From NCBI GenBank assembly GCA_950295325.1, contig OX485804.1, forward strand, positions 45,816,001 to 45,880,000: a stretch of DNA of 64,000 nt, read 5' to 3'. Each line of letters opens with the position of its first letter. The stretch's first letter is position 1. A program made the position numbers and the translations under genes. The notes under the pieces are model-generated. The model searched no databases, was not told where the DNA came from, and saw only the letters and a list, made by a program, of their open reading frames with translations. Origin of the DNA: Polytrichum commune. Taxonomy: Eukaryota > Streptophyta > Polytrichopsida > Polytrichales > Polytrichaceae. Positions 11,140 to 22,249 of the stretch are shown in pieces.

Positions 11140-14100
11140 AATTACACTAAGAAGTGTAGCTGGCTAAGTTTACAAGGCACAGCAGTACAACTGTAGACGC
11201 ATGATCGGATAGTTTTGAATTATGATTCCTGAAATAACTTGCTTGGAGTAGGAGTAATTATGAGAGAGAGTTAGAACTTTAGATGTATGATACCAGAATA
11301 TATTGAAGTCAACTAAGTTAATCAATCACTCAATCAATCGAGCTGTGATCCCAAAGGAATTGCCTTAAAATCTGAGACATGGTCTTTATAGCGTTTTGTA
11401 TTCTGACTCCCAATTAATTAGTGCCGTGTGTGTGCAGACCTTATAAGTCTTGGGCTTAATTTCAATAATACAACTCTCATGTCCTTCACTACTTTCTAGC
11501 TCATCAGCCTCAGTTTGTTATGAAATAACTAATTCGTTCATCTCCCATTGAATCACCGAAGGTCAGGTAGAGCGTGCCCAATCTTATATAAACATGTGAT
11601 ATTTGAGTCGTATGTGTTACGTGTAGATCTAAGAACAAACATCATACAAAGACTCGTGTTCAAAAGTGATTGGATTACGTGCTTAAGTTTTGGTTTTATT
11701 CCAAGGTCAATAGGACCAATATGATTGAGGGGAGAGGGACTTTCTAATCGTTTAATAAGAAAGAGAATCTTTTCTTTGATGATGAATAAAATATTTATAT
11801 GGGTTCCAAGTCTTACAAGGAAAATGACTACGGGCTAAATTTGGATTTGCTACTCGTCACGTCCCCATCCTGTGTTAATTTCGCATTCCATATACTACTA
11901 GAAGTGGGTGCAATGCTAAAAGTGTCCATAGAAGATTTGCTTACTTTATTCATCAAAGCCAAAAATTATAAACATTCTTGGAAACATAAACTTGAGGAAT
12001 GGCCTTCATGTTTCCACTTGTCAACTTGATGGCAATGTCAAATTACTACCAAGGGACTTTACAGTGCCAAACCTATGAACGATATCCAAACACATGGTCT
12101 TACCATTGCTTCACTTCCAATAGGTGGTTATATGGTCTACAAAGATAGTAGACTTTGGATCCACATGAGCATTGGATTTCTATGAGACCAAGTATCACAT
12201 GAGCATTATTCTCCTGTAATTTTGGGATTCTTTGTTTATGGGGAGCACTCATGTTGTCCATTGTGAACATTTCAACAATAATCTATACATTATCAAAGTT
12301 TTTTTAATCGCAACCTCTTTCTTTAAGAATAGACCATCATGTAGTTGCTAGTAATGTTATGGTTGGAATTCCCCACTCATTGTTACAAGATCTTTTGACT
12401 CGCTTCTTGAGATCCTATGGTTTGGTGTCACTGGCGTATGTATAAACTCATCTATCATGGATAAAAGGGCTCTAATAAAAGCAAGTCCCGCAAAATGTCG
12501 AGGGCATGTTCAATCCTATTGAACCCTACTAGACTCATTCAAAATGTGTGTTGCTTGCTCTAGAGTCAAATGATCTTAAAATAACAACTTCTAGGCTATA
12601 GAATAATTTATTGAGTTTCCACCTTCCCAATGGATGGGTTTTTGCAAATACGGCAAAACCCTAGTCAGACTCCATTGCTGCGTAAAGATGAACATTGTGC
12701 ATCAAGAATGATATAAGCCTACTCGCCTTGGCATATGAAAATCATGACCAAAGTCTTTGACTTGCTTCATTGGTCCCCATTTATGTAATTCATGCCATTA
12801 GCATACGAGAGGGCATTGTCTAGTTTCACACAAAATAATTATTTCTTGGAAGGAATTCACTATGTGTCATATTCACATTGGTCAAGACAATGTTGAATTC
12901 AACGTGGAAATTCACTTTTGGCACTCAAAAGTGCTGAAGCATATAGCACTCTATAGTACCAACACGGGTTATTAGTTCAATAAAGAAGCATTGAGAACCA
13001 AAGGTTTGCGGCCCTACTGTGGGCACTTCCACCTCAACAAACATTTATGACTATGTGGTTGGCTCAAGAATTGTCTCATCCGGCTAGCAAGTTTGTGAAT
13101 CACGAAGATTATCATGTAAAGTTCCAAAATTGGAGTAGAGATGCAAGAGGTGTAAGAGTTCCAAAGTGGATATTTGCATACTCTTCAAAGAACAAATAGG
13201 CTCTCAAAAAATATTTGTCATTGTTGATCATGGACTAGTGTCTATTATAGACATTTGAGCATATATCCCATTCTCATTATAACACATGTTCTTTTGGTGT
13301 CCATTCCTCACTACAAACCATGCCATATACTACTCAAACACTTGCTTCTAGTTAAGAAGAGTGACCACATAAGGTCCACATACCCTAAGCTTACTTTAAT
13401 TATGATGAAAAGTGTGGATTACTATTTGGTGTTACCCAATGCAACCTATAATTTTCATTTTAGTAATAAAGTTGATGGAGAATTATGTAGTAGGTTGGGT
13501 GGGCAAAGAACGGTTTAAGGTCAGAGAAACAACTTGACAACTGCCAACTGTTAGATGTAGCCATCACACCATCCACAGTGGAATTTCGCTCAAATCAAGG
13601 ATCAAGATTTTGGGATTGGGAGAGAAACCCTATTGCCCCCGTCCATCATGGCAGCAAAACATTGTCGACAAATTACAAATGTGTGAGTGCAAGTTGGGTG
13701 AGCTCCACATGATCCCCATTTATTCTAAACACATTATTGTCATGACAACCAATTTTAATTTGGTGCAATTAGGTTTTTCTTCAACCAATTTATTGGGTTC
13801 ACACAGTGCTATAAATGTATTCTAAGGACGTTATTTCTTACTAGCATAATTTATAAAAAAATAAATAGGGTATAAGTATGTCAAAAGAACAAACAAAAAA
13901 ACAACAACGTACTTGGTGGAAAATTATGTCCTAAATAAGACATTCATAGCACCCTGCCTGTAAGTTCAAACTGGAAACCTCACTGTCTACTGAGACAGGG
14001 CCCAGGCCATACTTATCCCACTCACGAGGCAAGCTTATGGAGGCTTACTTCAAAGTACACGAGATGACTTCATGGAGATGACTGCAAACATGCAAGCAAA

Positions 14101-14196
14101 TTTGGAACACGGCACCGTTTGTGGTATTTAGTGTCACTTACTATTCCGAGTTACGTATTGTTATAACTTTCTTTTGCTAAGAATGCTAACCATACT
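11140..14196. other. Gene-free AT-rich stretch
   Basis: Apart from the repeat at 12183-12360 nothing with clear ends is seen. The frame at 13255-13518 (87 codons) is unsupported. It may hold remains of an old large element. Confidence 0.5.
12183..12360 (+). repeat. Dispersed repeat shared with 47052-47238
   Basis: Common landmarks are GTATCACATGA-C, ATGGGGAGCACTCA-T and TATCAAAGTTTTTTTAATCGC followed by CCTCTTTCTTT. Class unknown. Confidence 0.55.
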
Positions 14197-14357
14197 ATCA
14201 TAACATTATTCAGATCCATAACAATGTTGTGTGGGACTGACAGTATTCTACAAAATATTCTCCACATTCAGACTGAATGAGGGGAATATACCAAAATATT
14301 TCGTGGAATATTGTCAGTCCCACATAACATTGTTATTGATCTGAATAATGTTATGAT
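14197..14357. mobile_element. 161-bp MITE with ~60-bp inverted repeats (copy 1)
   Basis: The left arm ATCATAACATTATTCAGATC and right arm GATCTGAATAATGTTATGAT are perfect complements at the ends, and the match continues through GGGACTGACA. The element is nearly all stem with a short loop, so its transcript could form a miRNA-like hairpin. Confidence 0.8.
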
Positions 14358-14659
14358 GCTTACATACTATGCTTAATTTCTTGGTGGCTTAGGATCCAAA
14401 GTGGCAGGAGCCTAGCCATTGGGTGGAAGCTCCATTCCCAAGGCCCAATGTTGCAGGCTTGCAAGAGAGGGGTTCGCCTGCGTACTAGGAGGGGCCCTCG
14501 TAGTGTTTGATTGAGCGTCTAGGCAAACTCAAAGTGAGCCCATGAGCAATCCAAGTGCTTCTAGTTTATGAAAACCTATAAATCAACTGCAAATCATAAC
14601 AATAATGAACATGGTAGTCATTGAAGACTATTACAAAATGAGAGTAATGAATGAAAAGA

Positions 14660-14893
14660 TAAAGTGAACGAAATTGACACATTTATTGTCAAATTTTCCT
14701 CTAAACCTTAGGGCCACCTTTTGTATATTTATGTTTACTACAAAATATTTAATAGCGTTTTTGGGTGTACACGTTGAAGAAACAAATACCTCTCTCTTAT
14801 GTATATTATGTATGCTAATGCCTCAAATAACAACCCTTCTTACACTCACATTAGTTTGTACGTGGTATGAAGAGTCGCACCCCCGGGGTGGGT
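14660..14893 (-). repeat. Fragment of the GGGGTGG-ended repeat family
   Basis: Read on the minus strand it starts CACCCCGGGGGTGCGACTC, then TTCATACCACGTACAAAC and TTTGAGGCATTAGCATACAT, matching the left part of the element at 27985-28701. The 74-residue plus-strand frame here is a by-product. Confidence 0.55.
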
Positions 14894-15559
14894 GCTAAGA
14901 AGGGTTGTGTGGCCCACATCTATGCACCCAATTAGCTCATTAGGGGGATTACCAAGAGAGAGATGTTGGATCCTAGTTTGCTTCAAGGGTGGAAAAAAAT
15001 CCAACTTTTTTCCAGCCGATGCATCGGGTTTTTGGTTTTAATGCAAAAAATCTTATTCCTGTGAATAAAACCATGGTTTTATTCCAGCACTCGGCACTTG
15101 ACAGTCGACACCACCATTGACGAACATTGGACCCTTTGCCTTATAATCTCAACTCATCTACAGAAAACCGAATAAAACCAGATTTTGTTGGCCCACAAAT
15201 GATGGGGTTTTAAAAAAAAACCGTGTGGTGCCAACCTTGGTTTGCTTGCGCCATCACCCCAGGCCCCACCATTGGCCCCACCGACACCAAGGGGTTAAGG
15301 CCCATCTACTTTAAGTCACTCGAATGGTGAACCACTAGAGTTATCCGTAAAGTAAGATGGGCGACATCATGGGTTTAGGGGCTTATCTATGAGTTTTATA
15401 TAACTAAACACAAAGTCCGGCATGGTTTGGAAGTTGGTTGGGAGGGCTGTAACATGCCCGGCAGGCAAGCAATGAAGCCGTCTGTTAGTCAGCCACCCAA
15501 CCAACACTAGGCAAAATCTCTAAATAATCGGTCAATTGTGAATCCAAAGAGGTCACTCA

Positions 15560-16040
15560 GGGCCACTTCACACACGAGACTGAGAGCCCGTGACCATTAC
15601 ACTTCAAGCACTCTCATTGGTGGAAAAGGCGGAGCCGGTCCAAGTTCGAATCACACTACACTTGAGGGACCAACATAGTATGTGAATGCAAGATGGATGT
15701 AAAGTCTACATGGATTCCTACATGGCATCGAATGGATCATGTTTCATGGTTGCTTGGATTATTTTAAAAAACCACCTCTTGGAGGTAGGCCTAACACAAA
15801 ACCGGGAGACCATGGTTCTCGAAAAGCTCACAACTGTTGATTTATTCTATTTTATCATGTGTGAGGACCCACCTGCATAGAAATTCATTGAGATGGCATT
15901 TGGTCGAGGACCCGGTCACATATGACTCCGCACTACATGATTTTGGAGGTGTGTTGGGACGGCCTTTGGGCACTTTCTTTTGGGCTCTCACAATTTCACG
16001 GTCACGGCTCTTGGCTCTTGGCTTGCGTGTGAAGTGGCCC
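15560..16040 (+). mobile_element. GGGCCACTTC-family MITE
   Basis: 481 bases, termini GGGCCACTTCACACACGAG and GCGTGTGAAGTGGCCC. It shares CCTCTTGGAGGTAGGCCTAA with the other copies. The short plus-strand reading frames over it are artefacts. Confidence 0.78.
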
Positions 16041-16084
16041 TCCAAGACTTTCAGCAGGTTGCGAACCCCAGCTCAGAACACAAA

Positions 16085-16208
16085 GACGGTGTCAAAGTTT
16101 GGAGCCTCTGGAAACGAGCTTCAAAATTCACGCCAGGTTTTCACAAAATATCACCGCGACCAGGATGGTTGCATGGCAGATGAGAGCTATGAGCGAACGA
16201 AGAGTGAG
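16085..16208 (+). pseudogene. Possible captured exon with an EF-hand-like loop
   Basis: One frame reads SGNELQNSRQVFTKYHRDQDGC and then MADESYERTKSE, directly followed by a good splice donor GAG/GTATGT. The segment FTKYHRDQDGCM resembles an EF-hand calcium loop with a His in place of the first Asp. It adjoins the right end of the MITE at 15560-16040. The second frame is open too, and I found no partner exon, so this is weak. Confidence 0.25.
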
Positions 16209-16460
16209 GTATGTACCTCAAACTCATATATTTTAAGCCACTCTTTGAAGTACTTCACGGATTCCTGCCATGTGAAAGAAAAGTGGGTAAAAAAATGCTA
16301 CAAAAAGCATCCAGAAGTTGACTAGGTAAACCAGAGCAGTTTGAATCACGGGGTGCCATGTAAAAGTATTTTTGACCGTCCGTTCACACACTCTAGACGG
16401 CGGGTGAGTCAGGTGTCCACTTGCGCCATTGATTTCCTTTGTTGATCCTCAGGCCCGGGC

Positions 16461-16530
16461 TGGCAAGGAAAGGCAAAGCAAGGCAAGGAAAGGCAAGGCC
16501 AGGAAAGGAAAGGAAAGGAAAGGAAGGGTT
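16461..16530. repeat. Purine-rich AAGG/GGAAA repeat
   Basis: Repeats of GGCAAGGAAA- and GGAAA-type units over about 70 bases, all purine except for scattered C. Confidence 0.8.
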
Positions 16531-16795
16531 CAGCTGGTGGCCTCTTTTGAGTTTATATCTCCCGTGGCAGGCAGATCAGCCTGTGGGACTGGGCTTCCCA
16601 TGTGCTAACTTACACTGCCTCAGCCTCAGCTTCAGCTCCTGCTCCTGACCCTGCTGCTGCTGCTGCTTGTGATTTTTTAATTGCCATCTCTCTCCCAGCC
16701 TCCCGTACCAACACAATGCCCCAATTTCACCTCCACAACGTCCCCATTTCACATCCACCTCACCAGGCACCAGTTGAAGCACTACAGTGTAGATC

Positions 16796-17255
16796 GGGGA
16801 GAACCGGCAGTTAGTTACAGATGAACCGGTTGAGTTTGAGAATGAACCGGTTGAAGTTGGAGACTTCAGGAGAATTACCGGGGAGAACCGGCAGTTAGTT
16901 ACAGATGAACCAGTTCAGTTTGAGAAATAACCGGTTGAAGTTGGAGACTTCAGGAGAATTACCGGGGAGAACCAGCAGTTAGTTACAGATGAACCGGTTC
17001 AGTTTGAGAAATAACCGGTGGAAGTTGGAGACTTCAGGAGAATTACAGGGGGAGAACAGGCAGTTAGTTACAGATGAATTGGTTGAGTTTGAGAAATAAC
17101 CGGCTGAAGTTCAAGACTTCAGGAGAATTACCAATCGCTTTAGAGGAATCTATGGAATATACCTCAAATTAATATAGGCAAACCGAAGGATGTCAACATG
17201 TAACCGGTTGGACTTGCAAACACTAGGATCTCAACCGATTATGCCCCAAATTGTC
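16796..17255 (+). repeat. ACCGGTT-family repeat with its left 84 bases in four tandem copies
   Basis: Units begin with GGGGAGAACCGGC-like sequence at 16796, 16880, 16964 and 17049, giving periods of 84, 84 and 85 bases. Each holds CAGTTAGTTACAGATGAA and GTTGGAGACTTCAGGAGAA. The last unit runs on into the normal right half (CTATGGAATATACCTCAAAT, GTAACCGGTTGGACTTGCAA). This is local tandem amplification of one end of an element. Confidence 0.8.
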
Positions 17256-18562
17256 TTCAGGCACTGCACTACACTACTTTCATATGATCATCCCAACTAG
17301 TGTGTTTTACTATTTGGAGTTACGTAGTGCTATAACCATTTGATGAGGATGTACTCTTTTACCAAGCAAAGTCATTTATGTTCTATAATGTTCGAACAAC
17401 CTATTGAACTTTCTTTAGTAAAGATTGAGCTCCTAAGTAAGACGTTATTGCACCGTGTAGCTTTGAATAGTAATACGCTTTGATTGGGATGACCAATGTA
17501 CTTACACACTTTTCTTATTGGGCCTAGCTTTATGAAAGGGTGAAGGAAAATCGTCCCAAAATCATCTAGCACGGTTTAGTACTACGCAAAAGCTCGCTAA
17601 AGAATTCCGCACCTTTTATGGTGCAATATGGTTGGAAGCTCTGTAGAGTTAGGATTCTTCACACTAATTTTTAACCATCCACATGTGCAAAATGATAATA
17701 TTATAATGCAAGTGTGTGAGTGCAAGCATGATAAAGTGGATGGCTCTTGAATCTTGCACAAGTTTAAGTGAGAGTGATTCAAAACAATATACTAACTTTT
17801 GAATTTTGTGAAAAAACAAAACTTTCACCTCGGCCTTTAAGGTTAACCTTCCAAAGGTCAAGAATGCCTCCTTTGCCTGGATAGCCATCTATGACCATAT
17901 CATTGTACACCTTTATGCTATAATCTTCTAGAATGGAATATGTGGATGATTGAAATTTTGTATGAATAATCTTAACTTCACAAACATGTCATTTCTACAG
18001 TCACGTATATCATTAGAGGTACATCTTTTTTTATCGAGCTATTGAATTGGAATGTTGTTGTTTTGGTGATTTTGGGAAGATTTGGGCTTGGGCCGTTATT
18101 AGGGATTAGATAAGGTAAATGGGATAATTGCAGACTACTCCAACTCCACATAAGGTAGAGGGCACTAGAATTATCGCTCTAGGCATTGAGTTCATCTACT
18201 ATTATGAGATTGGCATATTTAGTTGTTTCTTGTTAGCAATTGAAAGGGAATATCAATGCACCAAAGTATACCTTCTTTGGATTATGCATGCAAAAGTTCT
18301 AAGTACTTAAAGCTCCATTGGTAGAATACCGAACACCGTTATGGGGGCATGATGTTAACATGCTGAACTGCATTCCCAATATGAATATATACTTGTTACA
18401 TGACATTCTAGGGTACGTGTGGGCATAGTCATATGGCACAGATGCAAGATTTGAGGTTGGGTTCATCCGAGATATTAATTCATATGCGTGGGTGCAATGG
18501 GCGAGGATGGCACGGGTCCATGCTAGTTCTATACATGGTGAGTCATGATACTACAAATCTTC
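17256..18562. other. Gene-free stretch
   Basis: No gene. One end of the GTGTGGGTTACC MITE family is recognisable near 17293-17335. Confidence 0.5.
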
Positions 18563-18782
18563 ATGGGGGCATTCATGGTTGGGGTACTACTTTTGGGTGT
18601 CTAACGGTTTAAGGACTATTTTAGACAACTTTACATACTTGGTGTGCTTAGATTTGTATTGTGGAGCCTAAAATTTATTGATCAAATAATAGTAAATCAT
18701 GATAAACGCCGAGATCCAATGCGACTTAGTCCTTAAGTCCTTTGTCCCAAAAGTAGTACCCCAACCGTGAATGGACCCTCAT
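18563..18782. mobile_element. 220-bp inverted-repeat element
   Basis: The left end ATGGGGGCATTCATGG and the right end complement ATGAGGGTCCATTCACGG both continue into TTGGGGTACTACTTTTGGG. The arm is about 36 bases with few mismatches. No clear target duplication. Confidence 0.68.
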
Positions 18783-18871
18783 AGAATGTCCAAGGGTGTA
18801 TAACTTACATGATACCATGGAATTTTGCAACGATATATGTGCGAAAATCAACTAGGCATTTCGTAGGCATC

Positions 18872-19029
18872 CATGACATTATTCAGATCCATGACAATGT
18901 TTTAAGGGACTGACAGTATTCCACATAATATTCTTGGATATTTCCCACATTCAGACTAAATGTAGAAAATATTCCATGAAATATTGTCAGTGCCAAAAAC
19001 ATTATTATGGATTTGAATAATGTTATGTC
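18872..19029. mobile_element. Same MITE family as 14197-14357 (copy 2)
   Basis: Both arms share ATTATTCAGATCCATGACAA and TATTGTCAGTGCC with copy 1 at clear but reduced identity. Length is about 158 bases. Confidence 0.75.
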
Positions 19030-19122
19030 AACTGATATTGAAGGCTCAAGATTTGTTGTGTTCGTGCTAGAGGGTCTGGGTTAATCCACACTCTCAAGGT
19101 TCATGATCCTAACTTTACTTCG

Positions 19123-19397
19123 ATATAATCACTATATTCCTTAATTTGAGACTTTCTCTTGTCTCAAATTAATATATGGACCACAACAACATGGTCTAAT
19201 GTTTGGGTCGTCCTACCTAAACCATCTTGATATGAGTTCTTAATCGGGTTCTTGATATGAACACCCGCTTCAAAGTATTTGCATCTTACAACATTCTCCA
19301 ATATCTGTGTGATTTTATCCATGTTCTTATTTTTGTAACTGTCTCAAAATGCCGAAAAAGTCCCAAATTAACGAATATAGTGATTATACTAATTTGG
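19123..19397. repeat. Inverted repeat of about 275 bases
   Basis: The left arm ATAATCACTATATTCCTTAA-TTTGAGACTTT has its complement at 19360-19395 (AATATAGTGATTATACTAATT, preceded by AAAGTCCCAAATTAACG). Probably an old MITE. Confidence 0.5.
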
Positions 19398-20992
19398 GGA
19401 CTTTACTTACAATGTCAAATCCACTACACAAAGGAATTACTAAATTAAGAAGGATTCCCATTGTTTTCACCCTCGACTAAAATGGCTTGCATGAATCCTT
19501 GGCCATATTGGAGGATACGATACCAACCGGGTTGAGTATTTTATGCATGCAAAGCATATCCCCATTGATACCCATGTTAGATTTAGATACTCTGACAACA
19601 TTTGTACACCCAAGTTCAATATGGCTTAGAATTTGTGGCAAGCATGGTGTGGGGTTTGGTAAACATCTACCCCCTAGATACTTTCATTGTTGATTTATCT
19701 CAACTTAATAGGGTCAACTAATGCAATGTCTCTAATGATAATCCGGTGTCAAATTGGTTTGTTAAATAGGAATTTTCCACGTCTCAAGGGGTTCCCAATA
19801 TTTTCACCTTCAATTAACAGGGTTGTCACAAATCCTAGGTTGCTGAACCTAGCTACCCACACAACATTTATATGTACAATGAAAATGGAAGATCTACATA
19901 CACAATAAGTTAGATGGTGCTAAACTCAACACCCCACCCAAAACTCACACTTTTAAAATCTTGCAAAATATGTACATACCAAATATGAAAATGTCATGAG
20001 GGTGCATTGGTTTTTCTTATTTGTAGCATATGGGTGCACAAAATGGGTCTTAATTGCTCATTAATTGTGACTATTGTTTACAAAATTGACTATAGATGGG
20101 TTTTCCACTCTCATCATCCATCATCTAGGTTTTAAGGTTTGGTTTTGAGGTGTTTGGGGGTCTAAGCCTCTAAGGTCAAGGCATCCATAGTCAACCATGT
20201 CCATTTAACCACCCACTAAAGCACATGTAATGCCAACATGGATGAGATTTGTTGTTGCTCTTTGTTTTTTAGGCAAACGGAGTTAGGGTTTATGTGATGG
20301 CAACTTCTGATTGATTACCATCCGGGGGGTGGACTTCACATACCATGTACAACTAACTTGCATGTAGGAAAAGGGTTTTACTTGCAAAATTAGCATACAT
20401 AGCATACATTTAAGGGAGAGGTTATTTTTTCTCTAATGTGTACATTTAAAATGGCTATTAAGAATATTGAAATGTAGATGTATAGAAGGGACCCCTGAGG
20501 TTCAGAGGAAAATTGACATTAGATGTGCTAATTCTATCCAATTTACCTTATTTCATCCAAATGGCATGTGTTTTACAGTCATATTATTATGAGCTATATC
20601 CTATAGATGACAAAATGTTCAACATCTTTCTTATTGGGAAGTGAAAATGGACTATTATATCTATAATAAAGACTCATTTATTTCATGATTTATATTTTTT
20701 GTATGTAGTTTAGGCATGTATTACATCAAAATGAGAAGGTTACAATATATCTCGGGGGTGCACCTTTCATTAAAACCTAGAATCACGTGCGTTCACTGCA
20801 TACTCTAAAAACCCCCTATATACAAGTTATTTTTTGTGAAATGAAGTAATACACATACAATTGCAACAATAAATATACAAGTGACAATATGTATACACAA
20901 AAAAACATCCATTCATATATAGTTATTAACATAAGTATACAAATATACTTTTGAACAATAATCAACCCCTATAATATGTATAACAAAATATC

Positions 20993-21256
20993 CTAGCTTT
21001 CATCAGCAAAGTTGTTGAAAACTTTTTCATCTCCCGGATATAATTCATAAACATTTGATTCACCAATATATGTCATTGTAGCCAATGCAATTATTGTCTC
21101 TAAGTCTACCATCAAATGATCAGTAAGATCATATGTCCACTTGTTGTTAGCCCCTTTTTGATACCAACATAAACCAATCTCCACGTTTGATGGACGGTCC
21201 ATCAAGTCAATTGGATCCCTATACTCCACCCAACGATTACAAAACTTCCTCCGCAT
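20993..21256 (-). CDS. Unidentified 87-residue reading frame (exon or gene relic)
   Basis: The frame runs from an ATG at 21256 to a TAG stop and reads like real protein, with balanced charged and aromatic residues: CNRWVEYRDP, KWTYDLTDHLMVDLET and NVYELYPGDEKVF. The frame stays open upstream of the ATG in low-complexity AT-rich sequence, so the true beginning may be a splice acceptor. A related sequence on the opposite strand lies at 21909-21992 and 25141-25170, giving the similar peptide WTYDVIDHIMVDL, and is cut by the PIF-like element. I do not recognise the family. It lies within a repeat-like block (20322-21646), so it may be part of a mobile element. Confidence 0.4.
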   Translation of the reverse strand: MRRKFCNRWVEYRDPIDLMDRPSNVEIGLCWYQKGANNKWTYDLTDHLMVDLETIIALATMTYIGESNVYELYPGDEKVFNNFADES

Positions 21257-21467
21257 CCAATATGAAAACTTATGATATGTCGTATAGTAACAATACCATA
21301 CAAGTACAATTATTGTATACTTTTTAAAGGCCTTCCATATATGTACGTAACTATAAATTATAACATGTATACCATATGTATGCGTAATACGGCAAGGTCC
21401 AAATCAATACCCCTCCTGTGCACTCACGTATACTCGTACATGTTTAGTACAGTGCACCCCCCGAGCA

Positions 21468-21550
21468 ATATATATATATACATACACACACACACATATA
21501 TATATATATATACACATACACACACATATATATATACACATACACATACA
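21468..21550. repeat. Compound (TA)n/(CA)n microsatellite
   Basis: Alternating blocks of TATATA and CACACA. Confidence 0.9.
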
Positions 21551-21908
21551 TTTTCTTTCTTTATAAATGTCCCATATGTAGGGGGTTTTATTTCATTGTC
21601 ACCCACACACGTCATTTAGGTTTCCAACCAACAGTCCACCCCACAGGGATCACCCTCATAAGAGTTTTGACAATTGTTGGCCAAGAGTTAGCATTTAGAT
21701 GAGTGGTTATGAGTTAACCTATAGATTGGCTATATATTCTAGTAAACTTTACCTACAATTTCCATACTCATGAAAAAAATATAAGGAAGAATTGCACTCT
21801 CCTTAGAATCCATTTCTTTTTGCAACAAAAATAAACCCCTACTAGTACTCCTCCTAAACAAATGCAAACTCTCTTATAAGTTATAGATGCTTCAACCTTA
21901 AAACAAGT

Positions 21909-21992
21909 ATCAAAAGTCAAATGACTTAATGTGGACTTATGATGTGATTGACCACATCATGGTAGACTTGAAAGTGCTAATTAGGTTGGTTA
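21909..21992 (+). pseudogene. Second copy of the unidentified frame, interrupted by the PIF-like insertion
   Basis: The bases align with the minus-strand frame at 20993-21256 through GTATCAAAA, GTGGAC-TATGAT and ATGGTAGACTT. The match stops exactly at the TTA that flanks the transposable element and resumes at 25141 with TTACAATGACAT. The right part drifts and soon meets a stop, so this copy is dead. Its peptide is WTYDVIDHIMVDLKVLIRL. Confidence 0.55.
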
Positions 21993-22051
21993 GAGCATCC
22001 TCAGTCAGTCTAGGTAAAGCTCACTGCAAACCAAGACCTATCTTGCTTAAA

Positions 22052-22205
22052 ATTGCTCAAAATTTAGAGGGAGTGCACCAAATCTTGCTTAAAAATGGAC
22101 AGATCCTCCCACACTCCCTCTAAATGTCAAAAATTTGGAGGGAGTGTGGGAGGATCTTTCCATTTTAAAGCAAGATTTGGTGCACTCCCTCTAAATTTTG
22201 AAAAT
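22052..22205. repeat. Strong inverted repeat inside the PIF-like element
   Basis: Two arms of about 70 bases are nearly perfect inverted complements. Each holds the motifs AGAGGGAGTGCACCAAATC and GGGAGGATC, separated by a loop of about 20 bases around AAATGTCAAAAATTT. The DNA or RNA could fold into a long hairpin. The right arm occurs again at 24897-24984. Confidence 0.75.
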
Positions 22206-22249
22206 GTGGTGTTTTCAATGAGGGATTTCAATGTAGTTAGTTTTTTCAT

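Larger units (their letters stand above)
20322..21646 (+). mobile_element. GGGGTGG-ended element, 1.3 kb, holding the unidentified frame
   Basis: The left end CCGGGGGGTGGACTTCACAT and the right end CCAACAGTCCACCCCAC are weak inverted complements. The left 220 bases match 27985-28210, and the right end shares CACACACGTCATTTAGGTTT with 28660-28680. The minus-strand frame at 20993-21256 lies inside. A further piece at 20752-20815 (GGGGGTGCACCTTTCATT) recurs inverted at 45905-45982. Confidence 0.45.

Noticed and set aside
15837-16325. A 162-codon plus-strand frame
   Set aside because: Its first half runs through the end of a MITE, so the whole frame cannot be a gene; only the EF-hand-like part is kept as a weak lead.
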